A stretch of 64,000 bases of DNA. It comes from Pirellula staleyi DSM 6068 (GTDB taxonomy: Bacteria > Planctomycetota > Planctomycetia > Pirellulales > Pirellulaceae). The first letter of the stretch is position 1; each line of letters opens with the position of its first letter. A model generated the notes under the pieces. The model was not told where the DNA came from. It made no database searches and worked only from the letters and a program-made list of their open reading frames with translations. The stretch is taken from positions 1 to 64,000 of the forward strand of contig CAMCMB010000037.1 of NCBI GenBank assembly GCA_945875845.1, given 5' to 3'. The translations under genes were made by a program, and so were the position numbers. Positions 9,460 to 18,588 of this stretch are shown here, piece after piece.

Positions 9460-9990
9460 ATGAATTGCCTGCTGGTCGTCACAACTGAACTCCCCGAAAA
9501 TGCCTTGCAAACCGCCTCATTGTGGGCCATTCGCATCGCGATGCTGTTGCTGGTCTTGGTATTAGCCGCTGAAATTCTGGGGAAAAAGAAAACAAACCCG
9601 GCGTGGGCCAGTCTCTGGTTGCTAGGTGCCATTCTGTCTTTGTGTCACAGTCTGGGTGCGTTGATCGCCTTTCACCATTCAAGTCAAGCCGAAGCCCTTG
9701 AATCGACGGCGCAACAAACGGAAGAACTTCTCGGCTTCCGATTCGGGGCTGGCCTTTACGTAAACTACGCCTTCGTCGCTATCTGGCTGTTCGATGCCGT
9801 TCTAAGGATTGCGATGCCGACCAAGTATGAACAATTCCCAAAGTTATATGGTCGTCTTGTTTACGCGTTCTTGATCTTCATCGCAATCAATGGCGCGATC
9901 GTTTTCAAATCGGGAACCGTACGCAGCGTAGGAATCGTCAGCCTATCGATTCTCCTTTTGTTGTTAGCGTCGAAGTATCGGCGGTCCTGA
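9460..9990 (+). CDS. Small integral membrane protein, unknown function
   Basis: A 176-residue protein with about four predicted membrane spans: SLWAIRIAMLLLVLVLAAEI, ASLWLLGAILSLCHSLGALI, GLYVNYAFVAIWLFDAVLRI and a C-terminal pair AFLIFIAINGAIVF / VGIVSLSILLLLLAS. There is no recognisable catalytic motif and no signal peptide. It is divergent from accB and ends 12 bases from the convergent GT87-like gene. The start has no clear Shine-Dalgarno sequence, so an internal ATG cannot be excluded. Looks like a planctomycete conserved membrane protein; function unknown. Confidence 0.75.
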   Translation: MNCLLVVTTELPENALQTASLWAIRIAMLLLVLVLAAEILGKKKTNPAWASLWLLGAILSLCHSLGALIAFHHSSQAEALESTAQQTEELLGFRFGAGLYVNYAFVAIWLFDAVLRIAMPTKYEQFPKLYGRLVYAFLIFIAINGAIVFKSGTVRSVGIVSLSILLLLLASKYRRS

Positions 9991-10001
9991 TTTTGCAACG
10001 T

Positions 10002-11279
10002 CTAAAACAAAGAGCTTGAAATCTTTGGCTCAACTTCGCGAACTGGATTCAGCGAAGGGATCAAGCCTCGCAACCTGAGTTCGCAAACGATTCCAATCAG
10101 CAAGATTGGGACGATAGGAATTTGGAAATATTCTTGCATTTGGGGAGCGACCGCTAAGCCTACTGCCAACATTCCGTAATATGCGAAGCCGTATTTGGGC
10201 GCCGTGGCCACCAACCACAAGATGGGCAACAGCAGTACACAGAGATCGTAGTGGTACGTATGTGGGCTGATCAGGAGCGTTGTCGCGAGTAGCATCAAGG
10301 CTTTCTCCGGCGATTCGACCGAGTAGGACTTGTCCTCGAACACGCAATACAGCAAGTAAATGGCGAGCGGCAAACAAATGGCCCATTTGCACCACTGCAT
10401 GGCCTCGGCCGGTACGCTGTAAGCCATGGTCATGAGATTGCAGGACCAGTCCAGGCGATAACCGGAATTCTCGGCATAGCTCCCGACCGATTGAAGCCCA
10501 CTCCCAACAAATGCGATCCAAGTATCCATTGGGACGAAGCATGCCGTAGCACCCCAGATTGTGCAGACACTCAGACTGGAACCGACGAAGAATCGCCATC
10601 GCATGTTTCGAAGCATGACGATAGGAAACAAAAAGAATAACGTTGGCTTGATCGAAAGTAAGCCGAAAACCATGCCGGCCGAGTAATCCCGATGCGACTG
10701 CAAAAAACGCCAAGTCATACAGACGATGAGCAGCCAATAGACGCTCTTTTGGCCAAGCGTGATGGAAAACAAAAGCGAAGGGAAGAGTAGCATTGCGATC
10801 CAAAGATACTCCGTTTTGGCTTTCGTCTCGTGCCCTTCATCGGCACCAAGATTGGCTGCATGATGCATGGCGCTATCCACGATCAGTTTTGCCGATCCGA
10901 GTGCTGCGACGATCAAGGACGCCAGCCAGACCAAAGCCGCCCATCGATAAGGAATACAAGCCAAAGGGCTAAACAAAACATAGTGCGGCGGCGGATAGAC
11001 CGGTGGAAAATATTGGTCCGAGGGCCACTCAAAGCCCACGATGCGAGAATCATGTTGCCATGCACGAAACATGTCGACGTCGTAGAGGTGCGAGACGTTG
11101 CCCGTGACCACCATTCTTGCCCCTACCCACTCTTGCAAGAAATCCGCACCATAGGGCGTGTCGGAGGATTGCTGCGTCCAATCGTAGTTAGGAGCGAAAA
11201 ACAAATACGAACCAAAGATGGCTAGAAAGGCACAGAACATAAGCCACATGGTTCGCGATTTCGAATGGGTTTCTTGCAT
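10002..11279 (-). CDS. GT87/DUF2029-like membrane glycosyltransferase
   Basis: A 425-residue polytopic membrane protein with about ten hydrophobic segments. The N-terminal first loop has GADFLQEWVGARMVVTGN and YPPPHYVLFSPLA, the pattern of the GT87 (DUF2029) family, in which an acidic residue in the first extracytoplasmic loop takes part in catalysis and the sugar donor is a polyprenyl-phosphate sugar. A second hallmark, GLLSIKPTLFFLFPIVML, is present near residue 205. It probably adds mannose or another sugar to an envelope glycan outside the cytoplasmic membrane. No polyprenyl-phosphate sugar synthase is next to it, so donor and acceptor are open. Confidence 0.8.
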   Translation of the reverse strand: MQETHSKSRTMWLMFCAFLAIFGSYLFFAPNYDWTQQSSDTPYGADFLQEWVGARMVVTGNVSHLYDVDMFRAWQHDSRIVGFEWPSDQYFPPVYPPPHYVLFSPLACIPYRWAALVWLASLIVAALGSAKLIVDSAMHHAANLGADEGHETKAKTEYLWIAMLLFPSLLFSITLGQKSVYWLLIVCMTWRFLQSHRDYSAGMVFGLLSIKPTLFFLFPIVMLRNMRWRFFVGSSLSVCTIWGATACFVPMDTWIAFVGSGLQSVGSYAENSGYRLDWSCNLMTMAYSVPAEAMQWCKWAICLPLAIYLLYCVFEDKSYSVESPEKALMLLATTLLISPHTYHYDLCVLLLPILWLVATAPKYGFAYYGMLAVGLAVAPQMQEYFQIPIVPILLIGIVCELRLRGLIPSLNPVREVEPKISSSLF

Positions 11280-11479
11280 CGCTTAGACTGCCACCGCTGA
11301 CGGAACGGTTTGTTGTTTGCCGCCAATTGCGACTCGATACGGTGATTCCGCGATGAAACGAGCCAAAATACTGTGGGCCAAGCTTCGTGCGGAATAAAGG
11401 AGGACCTGGGGAAAAGTGCCGTCAAAATTCTCCGAGTGCGTAGGAAGTACCTCTTGTAGCGATCTTGCCGTTTCGGTGC

Positions 11480-11660
11480 CTCCTCCGAGGTCGCCTCGCT
11501 TTTGGACCAACAAATCATTGGTAAAAATTGGGAGAGCGAGGCTCCTGCCGAGCTTACGACGCAATGGTTCGGCAGGAGCCTCACCCTCCCAAGCAAAGAA
11601 TGGATTGGGAAAAGTCGAGGAAAACATGTTTACAGGGGTGGAGCCTCGCACTCCCGATGA
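11480..11660. repeat. REP-like palindrome, copy 2 with extended arms
   Basis: The hairpin gaggctcctgccgagcttac...ggcaggagcctcaccctccc is at 11530-11590. The similarity to copy 3 (30930-31110) continues outward: aatggattgggaaaagtcgaggaaaacatgttt on one side, and on the other the reverse complement of aatgatttgttggnccaaaagcgag. The repeat unit is therefore about 150-180 bp, not only the hairpin. ORFs 11222, 11283, 11416 and 11528 read through it. The rest of the 444-base gap shows no convincing gene. Confidence 0.8.
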
Positions 11661-11723
11661 AACTGCAAGCAATTCCAATAAAGAAAGCAAGACGGCCCCC
11701 GCTCCCCCGATGTTGGGGGAAAC

Positions 11724-13574
11724 CTAAGAAAAGTCGTCTTTGCTGATTCCGAAGGTCTCAAGTTTTCGGTACAAAGTGGCTCGCGAGATTCCGAGCAACT
11801 CGGCCGCCTCTGGCATGTTCGCCTTGGTTCGTCGCAGGGCCTCTTGAATCAGCCGCTGCTCCCATTGCTCAATGTTGAGCGTGTCGAAAATTTCCGTTTT
11901 GGATTCATGCAGCGTGATGTCCGTCGCACGAATTTCGTCTCCAGTCGCCAGGACGACAGCACTATCGATCAAATTGCGCAATTGACGCACATTTCCTGGC
12001 CAACTGTATTCGAGCATGCGTTTTCTAGCCGCATCGCTGAGCTTCAATTGCATCCGACCATGTTGTCGACCGAAGTGCTCCAAGAAATGGTCGACAAGTA
12101 ATCCGATATCATCCCCTCGTTGTCGGAGCGGCGGCACGTTGATTTCGAAGACGGACAAACGATAGTAAAGATCCTCTCGAAAACGCTTGTCGGAAACAAA
12201 CTCGCTCAAATCACGATTGGTGGCTGTTAGGACGCGCACATCCACTCGCACTTCTTTCCGCCCCCCTACTGGCAAAAATGGATGTCCCTCGAGAATCCGC
12301 AATAGTTTGGCTTGACCGGCCAATGTCATCTCGCCGATCTCATCGAGAAACAGAGTTCCGCCATGGGCTTGTTGAAACCAGCCCACATGATCCTTGTCCG
12401 CTCCCGTGAAGGCACCCTTGACGTGCCCAAACAATTGGCTTTCCATCAGTTCGCTTGGCATGGCAGCACAATTGACACTCAGCATAGGGCGGTCCGCTCG
12501 CATGCTGGCTCGATGGATCGCTCTGGCGACGAGTTCTTTGCCCGAACCGCTCTCGCCCCGAATGAGAATGCTGCCCGATGCCTTGGCGACTCGAACGATG
12601 CGCTCTTTGAGTTCAACCATCGGTCGACTCTCGCCGAGCAGCTCGTCGAAGTCTGCATTTTTGTCTTGAAGCCGTTCGTTTTTGATGCGCAGTGACGACT
12701 CATTGCGCGCGCGGACGAGCGATGCCGCAATGAAACTTGCCGCTGCAATGGTGAAGTCGAATGAGTGCTTTTCGAAGACTTCTTTTTCACGGTACAGATG
12801 AATGACGCCGATCGTGTTGCCCTCATTCAGCAGCGGAACGCAGATCGCGTCTGCATAGTGGCGCAGCGGCGTGTCGCCGATCTGGCGAGTCTCATTTTTG
12901 ACCCAGACGGCGGTCGCCTGTTTGCACACCATTTCGGTCAACTTGTCGCTTAACAGAGCTCGACCATCATTTGTATTGGGGTATTTTCGTTGAACGATGA
13001 GTTTTCCATCGTTGTCTGCAAACAACAATGCAACGAATGTTGCTTGTGTGCGATTACGAAGTACATCGATGGCCAATTCGCTCACTTGTTCGGGAGTCGA
13101 TAGCGTTATGCAGCGAATGGATAATTGATGTAGGTCGGAAAGATCCTCCGATCGTCCCGCTTTCCGCAGAGACAAAAAAGCCGACATGCCGGAGGCCGAA
13201 CCATCCGCAACGGCCCCAAGTTTATCACCGCGAAGGTCGTGGGACAGATTGATTCGTTCGATCGTCAAGTCTTCGGTGATCGTATCGTCGACAAACTCGA
13301 GTTCGGTGTTGCCGATTCGTATTTTGTTGCCGCTAGCTAAAATCGCAACATCGATCTTGGAACCGTTGAGCAACGTTCCGTTGCGTGAGCCGGCGTCCGA
13401 AACATGCCATTGCGAATCTTTGAAAAAGAGCTTGGCGTGAACGCGCGAGGACAGAGGGTCATTGAGCTGGACTTGGCATTCCAGCCCGCGTCCCATTTTA
13501 TTGTCTTGTGTCTTATCTAGCGAGTAACGAACATCCTGCTCGCGTCCCCTTGTGATGACTAAATACGTCGACAT
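11724..13574 (-). CDS. Sigma-54 activator with FHA and GAF domains
   Basis: A 616-residue transcription activator that opens sigma-54 RNA polymerase promoters. Domain order: an FHA domain at 1-95 (GRG...SSRVHA...SRNGTLLNG, phosphothreonine binding), a GAF-like region about 150-290, an AAA+ domain about 310-540 with Walker A GESGSGKE near 341, the sigma-54 contact loop GAFTGA near 389 and Walker B LFLDEIGEM near 409, and a Fis-type helix-turn-helix AAELLGISRATLYRKL at the C-terminus. Activity is probably controlled by binding of a phosphorylated partner from a Ser/Thr kinase to the FHA domain, plus a small ligand in GAF. The next gene on the same strand is another sigma-54 activator; no target promoter could be named. 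Confidence 0.93.
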   Translation of the reverse strand: MSTYLVITRGREQDVRYSLDKTQDNKMGRGLECQVQLNDPLSSRVHAKLFFKDSQWHVSDAGSRNGTLLNGSKIDVAILASGNKIRIGNTELEFVDDTITEDLTIERINLSHDLRGDKLGAVADGSASGMSAFLSLRKAGRSEDLSDLHQLSIRCITLSTPEQVSELAIDVLRNRTQATFVALLFADNDGKLIVQRKYPNTNDGRALLSDKLTEMVCKQATAVWVKNETRQIGDTPLRHYADAICVPLLNEGNTIGVIHLYREKEVFEKHSFDFTIAAASFIAASLVRARNESSLRIKNERLQDKNADFDELLGESRPMVELKERIVRVAKASGSILIRGESGSGKELVARAIHRASMRADRPMLSVNCAAMPSELMESQLFGHVKGAFTGADKDHVGWFQQAHGGTLFLDEIGEMTLAGQAKLLRILEGHPFLPVGGRKEVRVDVRVLTATNRDLSEFVSDKRFREDLYYRLSVFEINVPPLRQRGDDIGLLVDHFLEHFGRQHGRMQLKLSDAARKRMLEYSWPGNVRQLRNLIDSAVVLATGDEIRATDITLHESKTEIFDTLNIEQWEQRLIQEALRRTKANMPEAAELLGISRATLYRKLETFGISKDDFS

Positions 13575-13724
13575 AGGTGTTTCGAAAAGCGGTAGTTGTG
13601 TGGTGACGACCAGTATAAACCGGCTTGTCTCGATTCGCTACCGCGCTCGGAAGGTGTGTAAAGTTACCCGTCAATGGGTGGCAACTGCATATGAGTCACT
13701 CTCGAACCTGTTTGTTGAACGATC

Positions 13725-15194
13725 CTAGGCCAAGGTTTCGATTCCCAGTTTCTTCATCTTTTTGTAGAGCGTGGTTCGATTGATTCCTAGTTGGTCTGCA
13801 GTGATGTTTCGGTTCCAATCGTTTGCCTTGAGCACTTGCAAAATGATGCAGCGTTCCGGGCCTTCCAACGCTTCGCTCAACGTTGGATTTGCAGTGGACA
13901 GTCGTTTTTTCCCGAACGAATCGTTGGGTGAGATCGAAGAGAGCGAGGAAAAAGAATGGATTTCGTTTGAGTGCGTTGGCTGAACTGTCGTGTGTCCGCG
14001 ACCATGAATCGAGGGGGGCAAGACGTCGATGTCAATATTTTTGGATTTGGTTAGCAAAACAGATCTCTGAATTGCATTTTCCAGTTCTCGGATATTTCCT
14101 GGCCACGCGTAGGTTAGCATGGCATTCATAGCCGATGTCGAGAAACCTTGAACGTCGCGAGAGTATTCGGTACATGCACATCGCAAGAAATGGTTAGCAA
14201 GCAGCGGAATATCGTCGGGTCGCTCGCGAAGGGATGGTAACTCAATATGGATGACGTTGATTCGGTAGAACAGATCTCGTCGAAATCGACCCTGGGCTAT
14301 AGCGGACTCAAGATTCTCGTTTGTGGCGAGAATGGCTCTCACGTCGACCGACACTGTCTCCGTTCCACCGAGTGGTTCAAATTGAAGTTCTTGAAGCACG
14401 CGGAGCAATTTAACTTGAAGAGCCTGGCTGGCCGTCCCGATCTCGTCCAAAAAAATCGAACCTTTGTCGGACTGTTGAAATCTACCGATTTTGTTCTGCG
14501 TGGCGCCAGTGAAGGAACCGGCCATGTGCCCGAACAGTTCACTTTCAAGCAGAGTATCCGGTAAAGCGCCGCAGGCAACTTCAACGAACGGCGCATCTCG
14601 ACGAGTCGACTTCGTGTGAATGGCTCGCGCGATCATGCTTTTTCCCGTACCGTTTTCGCCGGTGATCAAAATCGTGGCTCGCGAGTCTGCAACGTTTTCG
14701 ATCATTTCAAAGATTTTGAGCATTCGTAGGTCGTGACTCACGAAGCTTTCTAATCGAAAACGTTGGTCGAGGGCTTCCTTGAGCCTCGCATTTTCTTCTG
14801 TGATGCTCTTTTGCTTCAAAGCTCGCTGGATCGCAGTCTGAAGTTCATCGTCGATAATCGGCTTAGTGAGCATCTCAAATGCACCTGCGGCGATCGACTC
14901 TCGAGCAGCGTCCGGGCCAGCGTAGCCAGTCATCATCAGGATCGGCAGCTCGGGGAATCGTTTCCTGGCTTTCCGCAGCAAATTCAATCCGTCTCCATCG
15001 TCAAATCGGACGTCGCACAGTAAGAGATCGAACGATTCGCGGGCCAGTAGCTTGGTTGTTTCCGCGACGCTGCCAGCCTTTTGGACCGAGTAGCCCTCGC
15101 TCGCAAGCCAATCGCCCATCGATTCGAGCAGCCAACGATCATCGTCAGCGACAAGGATCCTGGCTTTGGTTTCTTTGCGTTGAGTTGTTGCCAT
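13725..15194 (-). CDS. NtrC-type sigma-54 response regulator
   Basis: A 489-residue response regulator. REC domain 11-125 starts ILVADDDRWLLESM and has the phospho-acceptor Asp in LLLCDVRFDD near 58 and a Lys in EMLTKPI. The AAA+ part has GENGTGKS near 180, a GSFTGA loop near 225 (the usual GAFTGA with Ala to Ser) and IFLDEIGTAS as Walker B. The C-terminal Fis helix-turn-helix is ADQLGINRTTLYKKM. The ORF extends 30 residues upstream, but MATTQRKETKARILVADDD at 15194 is the natural start. No partner histidine kinase is adjacent. It precedes the FHA-type activator gene by 150 bases in the same direction, so the two may be co-transcribed. Confidence 0.93.
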   Translation of the reverse strand: MATTQRKETKARILVADDDRWLLESMGDWLASEGYSVQKAGSVAETTKLLARESFDLLLCDVRFDDGDGLNLLRKARKRFPELPILMMTGYAGPDAARESIAAGAFEMLTKPIIDDELQTAIQRALKQKSITEENARLKEALDQRFRLESFVSHDLRMLKIFEMIENVADSRATILITGENGTGKSMIARAIHTKSTRRDAPFVEVACGALPDTLLESELFGHMAGSFTGATQNKIGRFQQSDKGSIFLDEIGTASQALQVKLLRVLQELQFEPLGGTETVSVDVRAILATNENLESAIAQGRFRRDLFYRINVIHIELPSLRERPDDIPLLANHFLRCACTEYSRDVQGFSTSAMNAMLTYAWPGNIRELENAIQRSVLLTKSKNIDIDVLPPSIHGRGHTTVQPTHSNEIHSFSSLSSISPNDSFGKKRLSTANPTLSEALEGPERCIILQVLKANDWNRNITADQLGINRTTLYKKMKKLGIETLA

Positions 15195-15511
15195 TTCAGT
15201 AGTCACCAAGTCCGGAAGCGTGCGAGTCAAAATGGTTGTTACGTTTTTTCCGGTGCAGTTCACAGGATCGAAGGCGGCTAACAACTTCTTCGGTTAGCAA
15301 ACATAGGTTGACTTTTCGCAACGTGACGCCGAAATGAAATGTTTCTTACAAGCTACATCGATTCTTCGTGTGATTAGCGTTGTTTCAACCACAAAATCGT
15401 TAAAATCGGACCCATTATGGGCAAACTCGGACTGCACTTGGAATATCCTAGAGTTTGGTGCAAGGCACACAAGTTTGTCTTCTCGATTGACGCGTTTTGG
15501 GAGTGTAGATT
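15195..15511. promoter_or_regulatory. Divergent intergenic region between the NtrC-type regulator and the ABC-like gene
   Basis: This 317-base gap must carry the promoters of both divergent genes. I could not identify a convincing -24/-12 or -35/-10 set, a riboswitch or a small gene. Short ORFs here (15294, 15334) have no protein-like composition. Confidence 0.35.
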
Positions 15512-17368
15512 TTGTCATCACAGATTTGGCAGCGATTGATGAGGCAGATCAAGGCTCCGGAAACTTTGTGGGCCGTATGGGTGTTCGGGATCCTCGCAGG
15601 CATACTGGTACCTTTGTTGCTTGTTCTGGGGGGAGTGCTCATTCAGTTATTGCTGGAAGGACAGCAAGGACTTTCTCGCGATTCTTCGAATCCCTTGCCC
15701 GAACAGCTTACGGTCGGAGCATTTTTTCACTTGCCTACGGTTTGGCTGAACACCGGCGGAAGCGCTCTGCGTGGCGTTTTAGGCGTCGTGGTTTTAGTAG
15801 TCATCTTGATCGCACTTGAGTGCATCTCATTGTTGATTTGTTATCGAGCCGCATTGCACACTTCCTTGGAGATCGCAGTTGAGGTGCAACGTAAGCTATT
15901 CGAAAAATCCGGCGCGTTAGCCATTGGACAAGGATTGTCGGGGCAGCAAGAAGCCTTGAGGGACATGATGTTTATCCACGTTCCTCAAACGCGTGAAGCT
16001 GCTAGTCAATGGTACCGCGTGTTTCCAAGGCATCCTGTCCAGTCGTTGCTCCTGATTGCATTAGCATGCTCTATTCAACTTTCCGTCACGGTGTTGGCAT
16101 TGGTTTGTGCACTGGTACTTTGGCTGCTTTTTAGCAACTTGGATGTCACGCGTCGCAAGCGACGCCCCGTCTTGTTCGAGCGAGCGCGAGAATCGAGCGA
16201 GCAGCTTGCCTACCTTTGCGAAACGGCGCCTTTGCTTGCATCCGTACACGATCAAGAAGATACCAAACTCAACTATGAGGGCCAATTGAATACGTATCGA
16301 CAATCTCAATTGCAGCTTTCCGATGGTGGTGTTTGGAAATCTCCAACAATGCTCATCATCGGAACTTTGCTCGCAGCTTTTTTGATGGTTGTGATTTCGA
16401 TTCGCTTTTTGGACAGTCCGAGCAGCCTCCATTTTAGTGAGCTTGCCACATTGTGTGCAGCGGTTGTGCTGTCGGTAGCAGGCATGCATCGGTTTTCGCG
16501 CGCGTATCGACGGTACAAATCAACCGAGCAAGCCGTGAACGAACTCGCTACCTACCTTGAACAACCCATGTTGGACAAGAGCAGCCTACAACGCACTCAG
16601 TCTGTCGATATGCTTCTTCAAATTGACTTGGATCATGTGACGATTCGAAATAGTTCGGGCCGGAAACTTCTTGAGGACATTTCAGCGACGATACGATCCG
16701 GTGACTTAACAGCCATTGTGGCAAGCGAGTCCGTACAAGCGAGCGCGTTTGCCGAACTGATTTTGGGATTTGGTCGACCTGCGAGTGGACGCATTCTGAT
16801 TGACGATCTGGATTCCACCGATGTTGATCCGACCACCATTCGAAGGTCGTCTTTGTGGGTCGCTGCCCGAGGTCCATTGGTTCATGGTACGTTGGAGGAA
16901 AACCTGTGGGCTGGCGTCGACCACGATGCGTCGGTTGATCTGATGTCCTATGCCAAAAGGATGCATGTGTCCGAGGCGATTCTAAATCTTCCAGACGGTT
17001 TGGTGACGTTGGTTACACCCAACGAAGATCGTATCCTTCCCGATCATCTGTTCCGGTTAGGGTTGACGCGAGGGCTTATTAAAAAGCCTAAGTTGATTGT
17101 GGCACAAGAACCTGAGCTGCGCGTCAAAGCATCGACCGAGGCCGAAACGCTCGATGCCATACTTCAGCTCAAATCAACAACGACCATGCTGGTCGTATTG
17201 GCGGAACGTCTGTCCACTCTGCGAGCGGCTGACCAAATTATCGTGCTGCATGAACATCGCATTGCGGCTGTCGGTACCCACGACGAGCTTTTAGAGCAAA
17301 GCGAGATCTATCGCCACCTCAACTACATCCAGTTTTCGCCTTTCAGTGAATCCGGACAATCCAACTAG
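15512..17368 (+). CDS. ABC exporter homologue with a degenerate (probably inactive) ATPase domain
   Basis: A 618-residue protein with the layout of a half-size ABC exporter: a membrane part (hydrophobic spans near residues 20-50, 85-112, 175-208, 280-300, 310-325) and a C-terminal nucleotide-binding-domain homologue from about 370. The latter aligns well with MsbA-type domains (LLEDISATIRSGD, GRILIDDLD, PLVHGTLEENLWAG, AADQIIVLHEHRIAAVGTHDELLE), yet every catalytic motif is changed. Walker A reads ASESVQASA at 404-412 without GKS/T; the Q-loop is VAAR near 450; the signature is LPDHL near 509 instead of LSGGQ; Walker B is LIVAQEP near 528; the H-loop is AER near 564. The reading frame is intact and the decay is in place, not random, so it is likely a non-hydrolysing paralogue or partner. 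Start TTG at 15512 follows gggagtg; ATG at 15539 is an alternative. Confidence 0.85.
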   Translation: MSSQIWQRLMRQIKAPETLWAVWVFGILAGILVPLLLVLGGVLIQLLLEGQQGLSRDSSNPLPEQLTVGAFFHLPTVWLNTGGSALRGVLGVVVLVVILIALECISLLICYRAALHTSLEIAVEVQRKLFEKSGALAIGQGLSGQQEALRDMMFIHVPQTREAASQWYRVFPRHPVQSLLLIALACSIQLSVTVLALVCALVLWLLFSNLDVTRRKRRPVLFERARESSEQLAYLCETAPLLASVHDQEDTKLNYEGQLNTYRQSQLQLSDGGVWKSPTMLIIGTLLAAFLMVVISIRFLDSPSSLHFSELATLCAAVVLSVAGMHRFSRAYRRYKSTEQAVNELATYLEQPMLDKSSLQRTQSVDMLLQIDLDHVTIRNSSGRKLLEDISATIRSGDLTAIVASESVQASAFAELILGFGRPASGRILIDDLDSTDVDPTTIRRSSLWVAARGPLVHGTLEENLWAGVDHDASVDLMSYAKRMHVSEAILNLPDGLVTLVTPNEDRILPDHLFRLGLTRGLIKKPKLIVAQEPELRVKASTEAETLDAILQLKSTTTMLVVLAERLSTLRAADQIIVLHEHRIAAVGTHDELLEQSEIYRHLNYIQFSPFSESGQSN

Positions 17369-17442
17369 TGGTTCGCTTCGAATATCCCCTCGCGTGACCT
17401 GTTGTGTTACCGAGAAAAGCGGTTGACCGCAATGCACAACCA

Positions 17443-18570
17443 TTAGATTCGGCCACGCCACTTGGTTGTTAGACCGAGCTGTTTGCGGAACAACGCAACC
17501 CATTGAAGGGATACAAACCAAAGGGTTCCAATTGGGTGGACCAACGCTCCAAAAGGGGACTGTTTAAACCGGATGCTCGCAATCACACGCGGCACGAACG
17601 AAATCAAGAACGCAATGGCCAGCAATGTGAGAGGCAACCACGCGATGCCGAGAACCAAGCCAACCAACAAAGACAAACCCGGCAGCACCGAACCTCCCAA
17701 TAACAGGATGGAAAAGGGGACGATGAGCTTTGGGTTTGCAATCCCTTCCGTCGCATTTTTGAGCAGGCCGTTGCACACCTGGGTCGTTGAGGTGTACATG
17801 CGACAACGGGCGATATCCGTTGCGTCGAATATATCCGTGCGGAATCCCGCTGTTCGAAAAGCCCTTGGCAATTGAATTCCATCGTGGCGCGAGGACTGTA
17901 TCGCCGCATGTCCACCTGATTGGAGGTATGCCTCTTTTTCTGCGAGAAAAAGCTGGCCGCAACCAGCGGCAAGTCCCACTCCGAGTGTCGAACGCATACG
18001 GTCGATTGGTAAATAGCCTAGCAACACGTAGTGCATGAGCGGGATCAGCATTTTTTCGGCGAACGTGCCGGTCTCTTGCATTGGAAAGCCACTTACGAGC
18101 GGAGCTTTTTGTAGCTGTTGCTCAGCCAAACAACGACCGATGGCGTCGCTCGAAAGTCGAACATCCGCGTCGAGAAACAACAACCGATCATAGCTGGCCG
18201 CATTCGCAAGTTGCCAGCAAGCGTGTTGCTTGCCGTTCCAGCCCTCTGGCAATTCCTTTGACTGCAATAGCTTGACTCGCGGGTCGCGCGATGCGATCGA
18301 TTGAACAATATTGGCCGTCGCATCTTCGGAATGGTCGTCTAAAACCAAGACCTCGAATCGTGGGTGAGCTGAGGACAAGATGGAATCGAGTGCGGGGCGG
18401 ATACTTTCGGCTTCATTCCTGGCGGGAATCAACACACTCACTTGGAATGGCTTTACCAAGGAGAGCAAACCCAAATCGCGTGACGCTGGCAAAAACTGCG
18501 TTCCATTTTTCAGGAACATGAGCACAGGCAATAAGGCGATCAGCAGAATAAGAATGGAGTAGAAAATCAT
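17443..18570 (-). CDS. GT2 membrane glycosyltransferase, HpnB/CrtQ-like
   Basis: A 375-residue family-2 glycosyltransferase of the type found with hopanoid and carotenoid genes. It begins with a signal-anchor (ILILLIALLPVLMFL), then the GT-A domain SVLIPARNEAESIRPALDSI, a nucleotide-binding LVLDDHSED near 77, the block LPEGWNGKQHACWQLA near 107 and the metal-binding LLFLDADVRL near 130. Three or four membrane spans follow and the C-terminus ends FRKQLGLTTKWRGRI, a pattern shared by HpnB and CrtQ. It probably glycosylates a lipid at the inner face of the membrane. It is 18 bases downstream of the epimerase on the same strand, so the epimerase may provide its nucleotide sugar. No hopanoid or carotenoid genes are seen in the window. 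Confidence 0.82.
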   Translation of the reverse strand: MIFYSILILLIALLPVLMFLKNGTQFLPASRDLGLLSLVKPFQVSVLIPARNEAESIRPALDSILSSAHPRFEVLVLDDHSEDATANIVQSIASRDPRVKLLQSKELPEGWNGKQHACWQLANAASYDRLLFLDADVRLSSDAIGRCLAEQQLQKAPLVSGFPMQETGTFAEKMLIPLMHYVLLGYLPIDRMRSTLGVGLAAGCGQLFLAEKEAYLQSGGHAAIQSSRHDGIQLPRAFRTAGFRTDIFDATDIARCRMYTSTTQVCNGLLKNATEGIANPKLIVPFSILLLGGSVLPGLSLLVGLVLGIAWLPLTLLAIAFLISFVPRVIASIRFKQSPFGALVHPIGTLWFVSLQWVALFRKQLGLTTKWRGRI

Positions 18571-18588
18571 GAATTGTCTGAAATGGGT

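Noticed and set aside
11283-11690. Minus-strand ORF of 135 residues upstream of the GT87-like gene
   Set aside because: Its first half is the repeat at 11480-11660. The last part (ARFIAESPYRVAIGGKQQ) could be the rest of an interrupted gene, but no family is recognisable.
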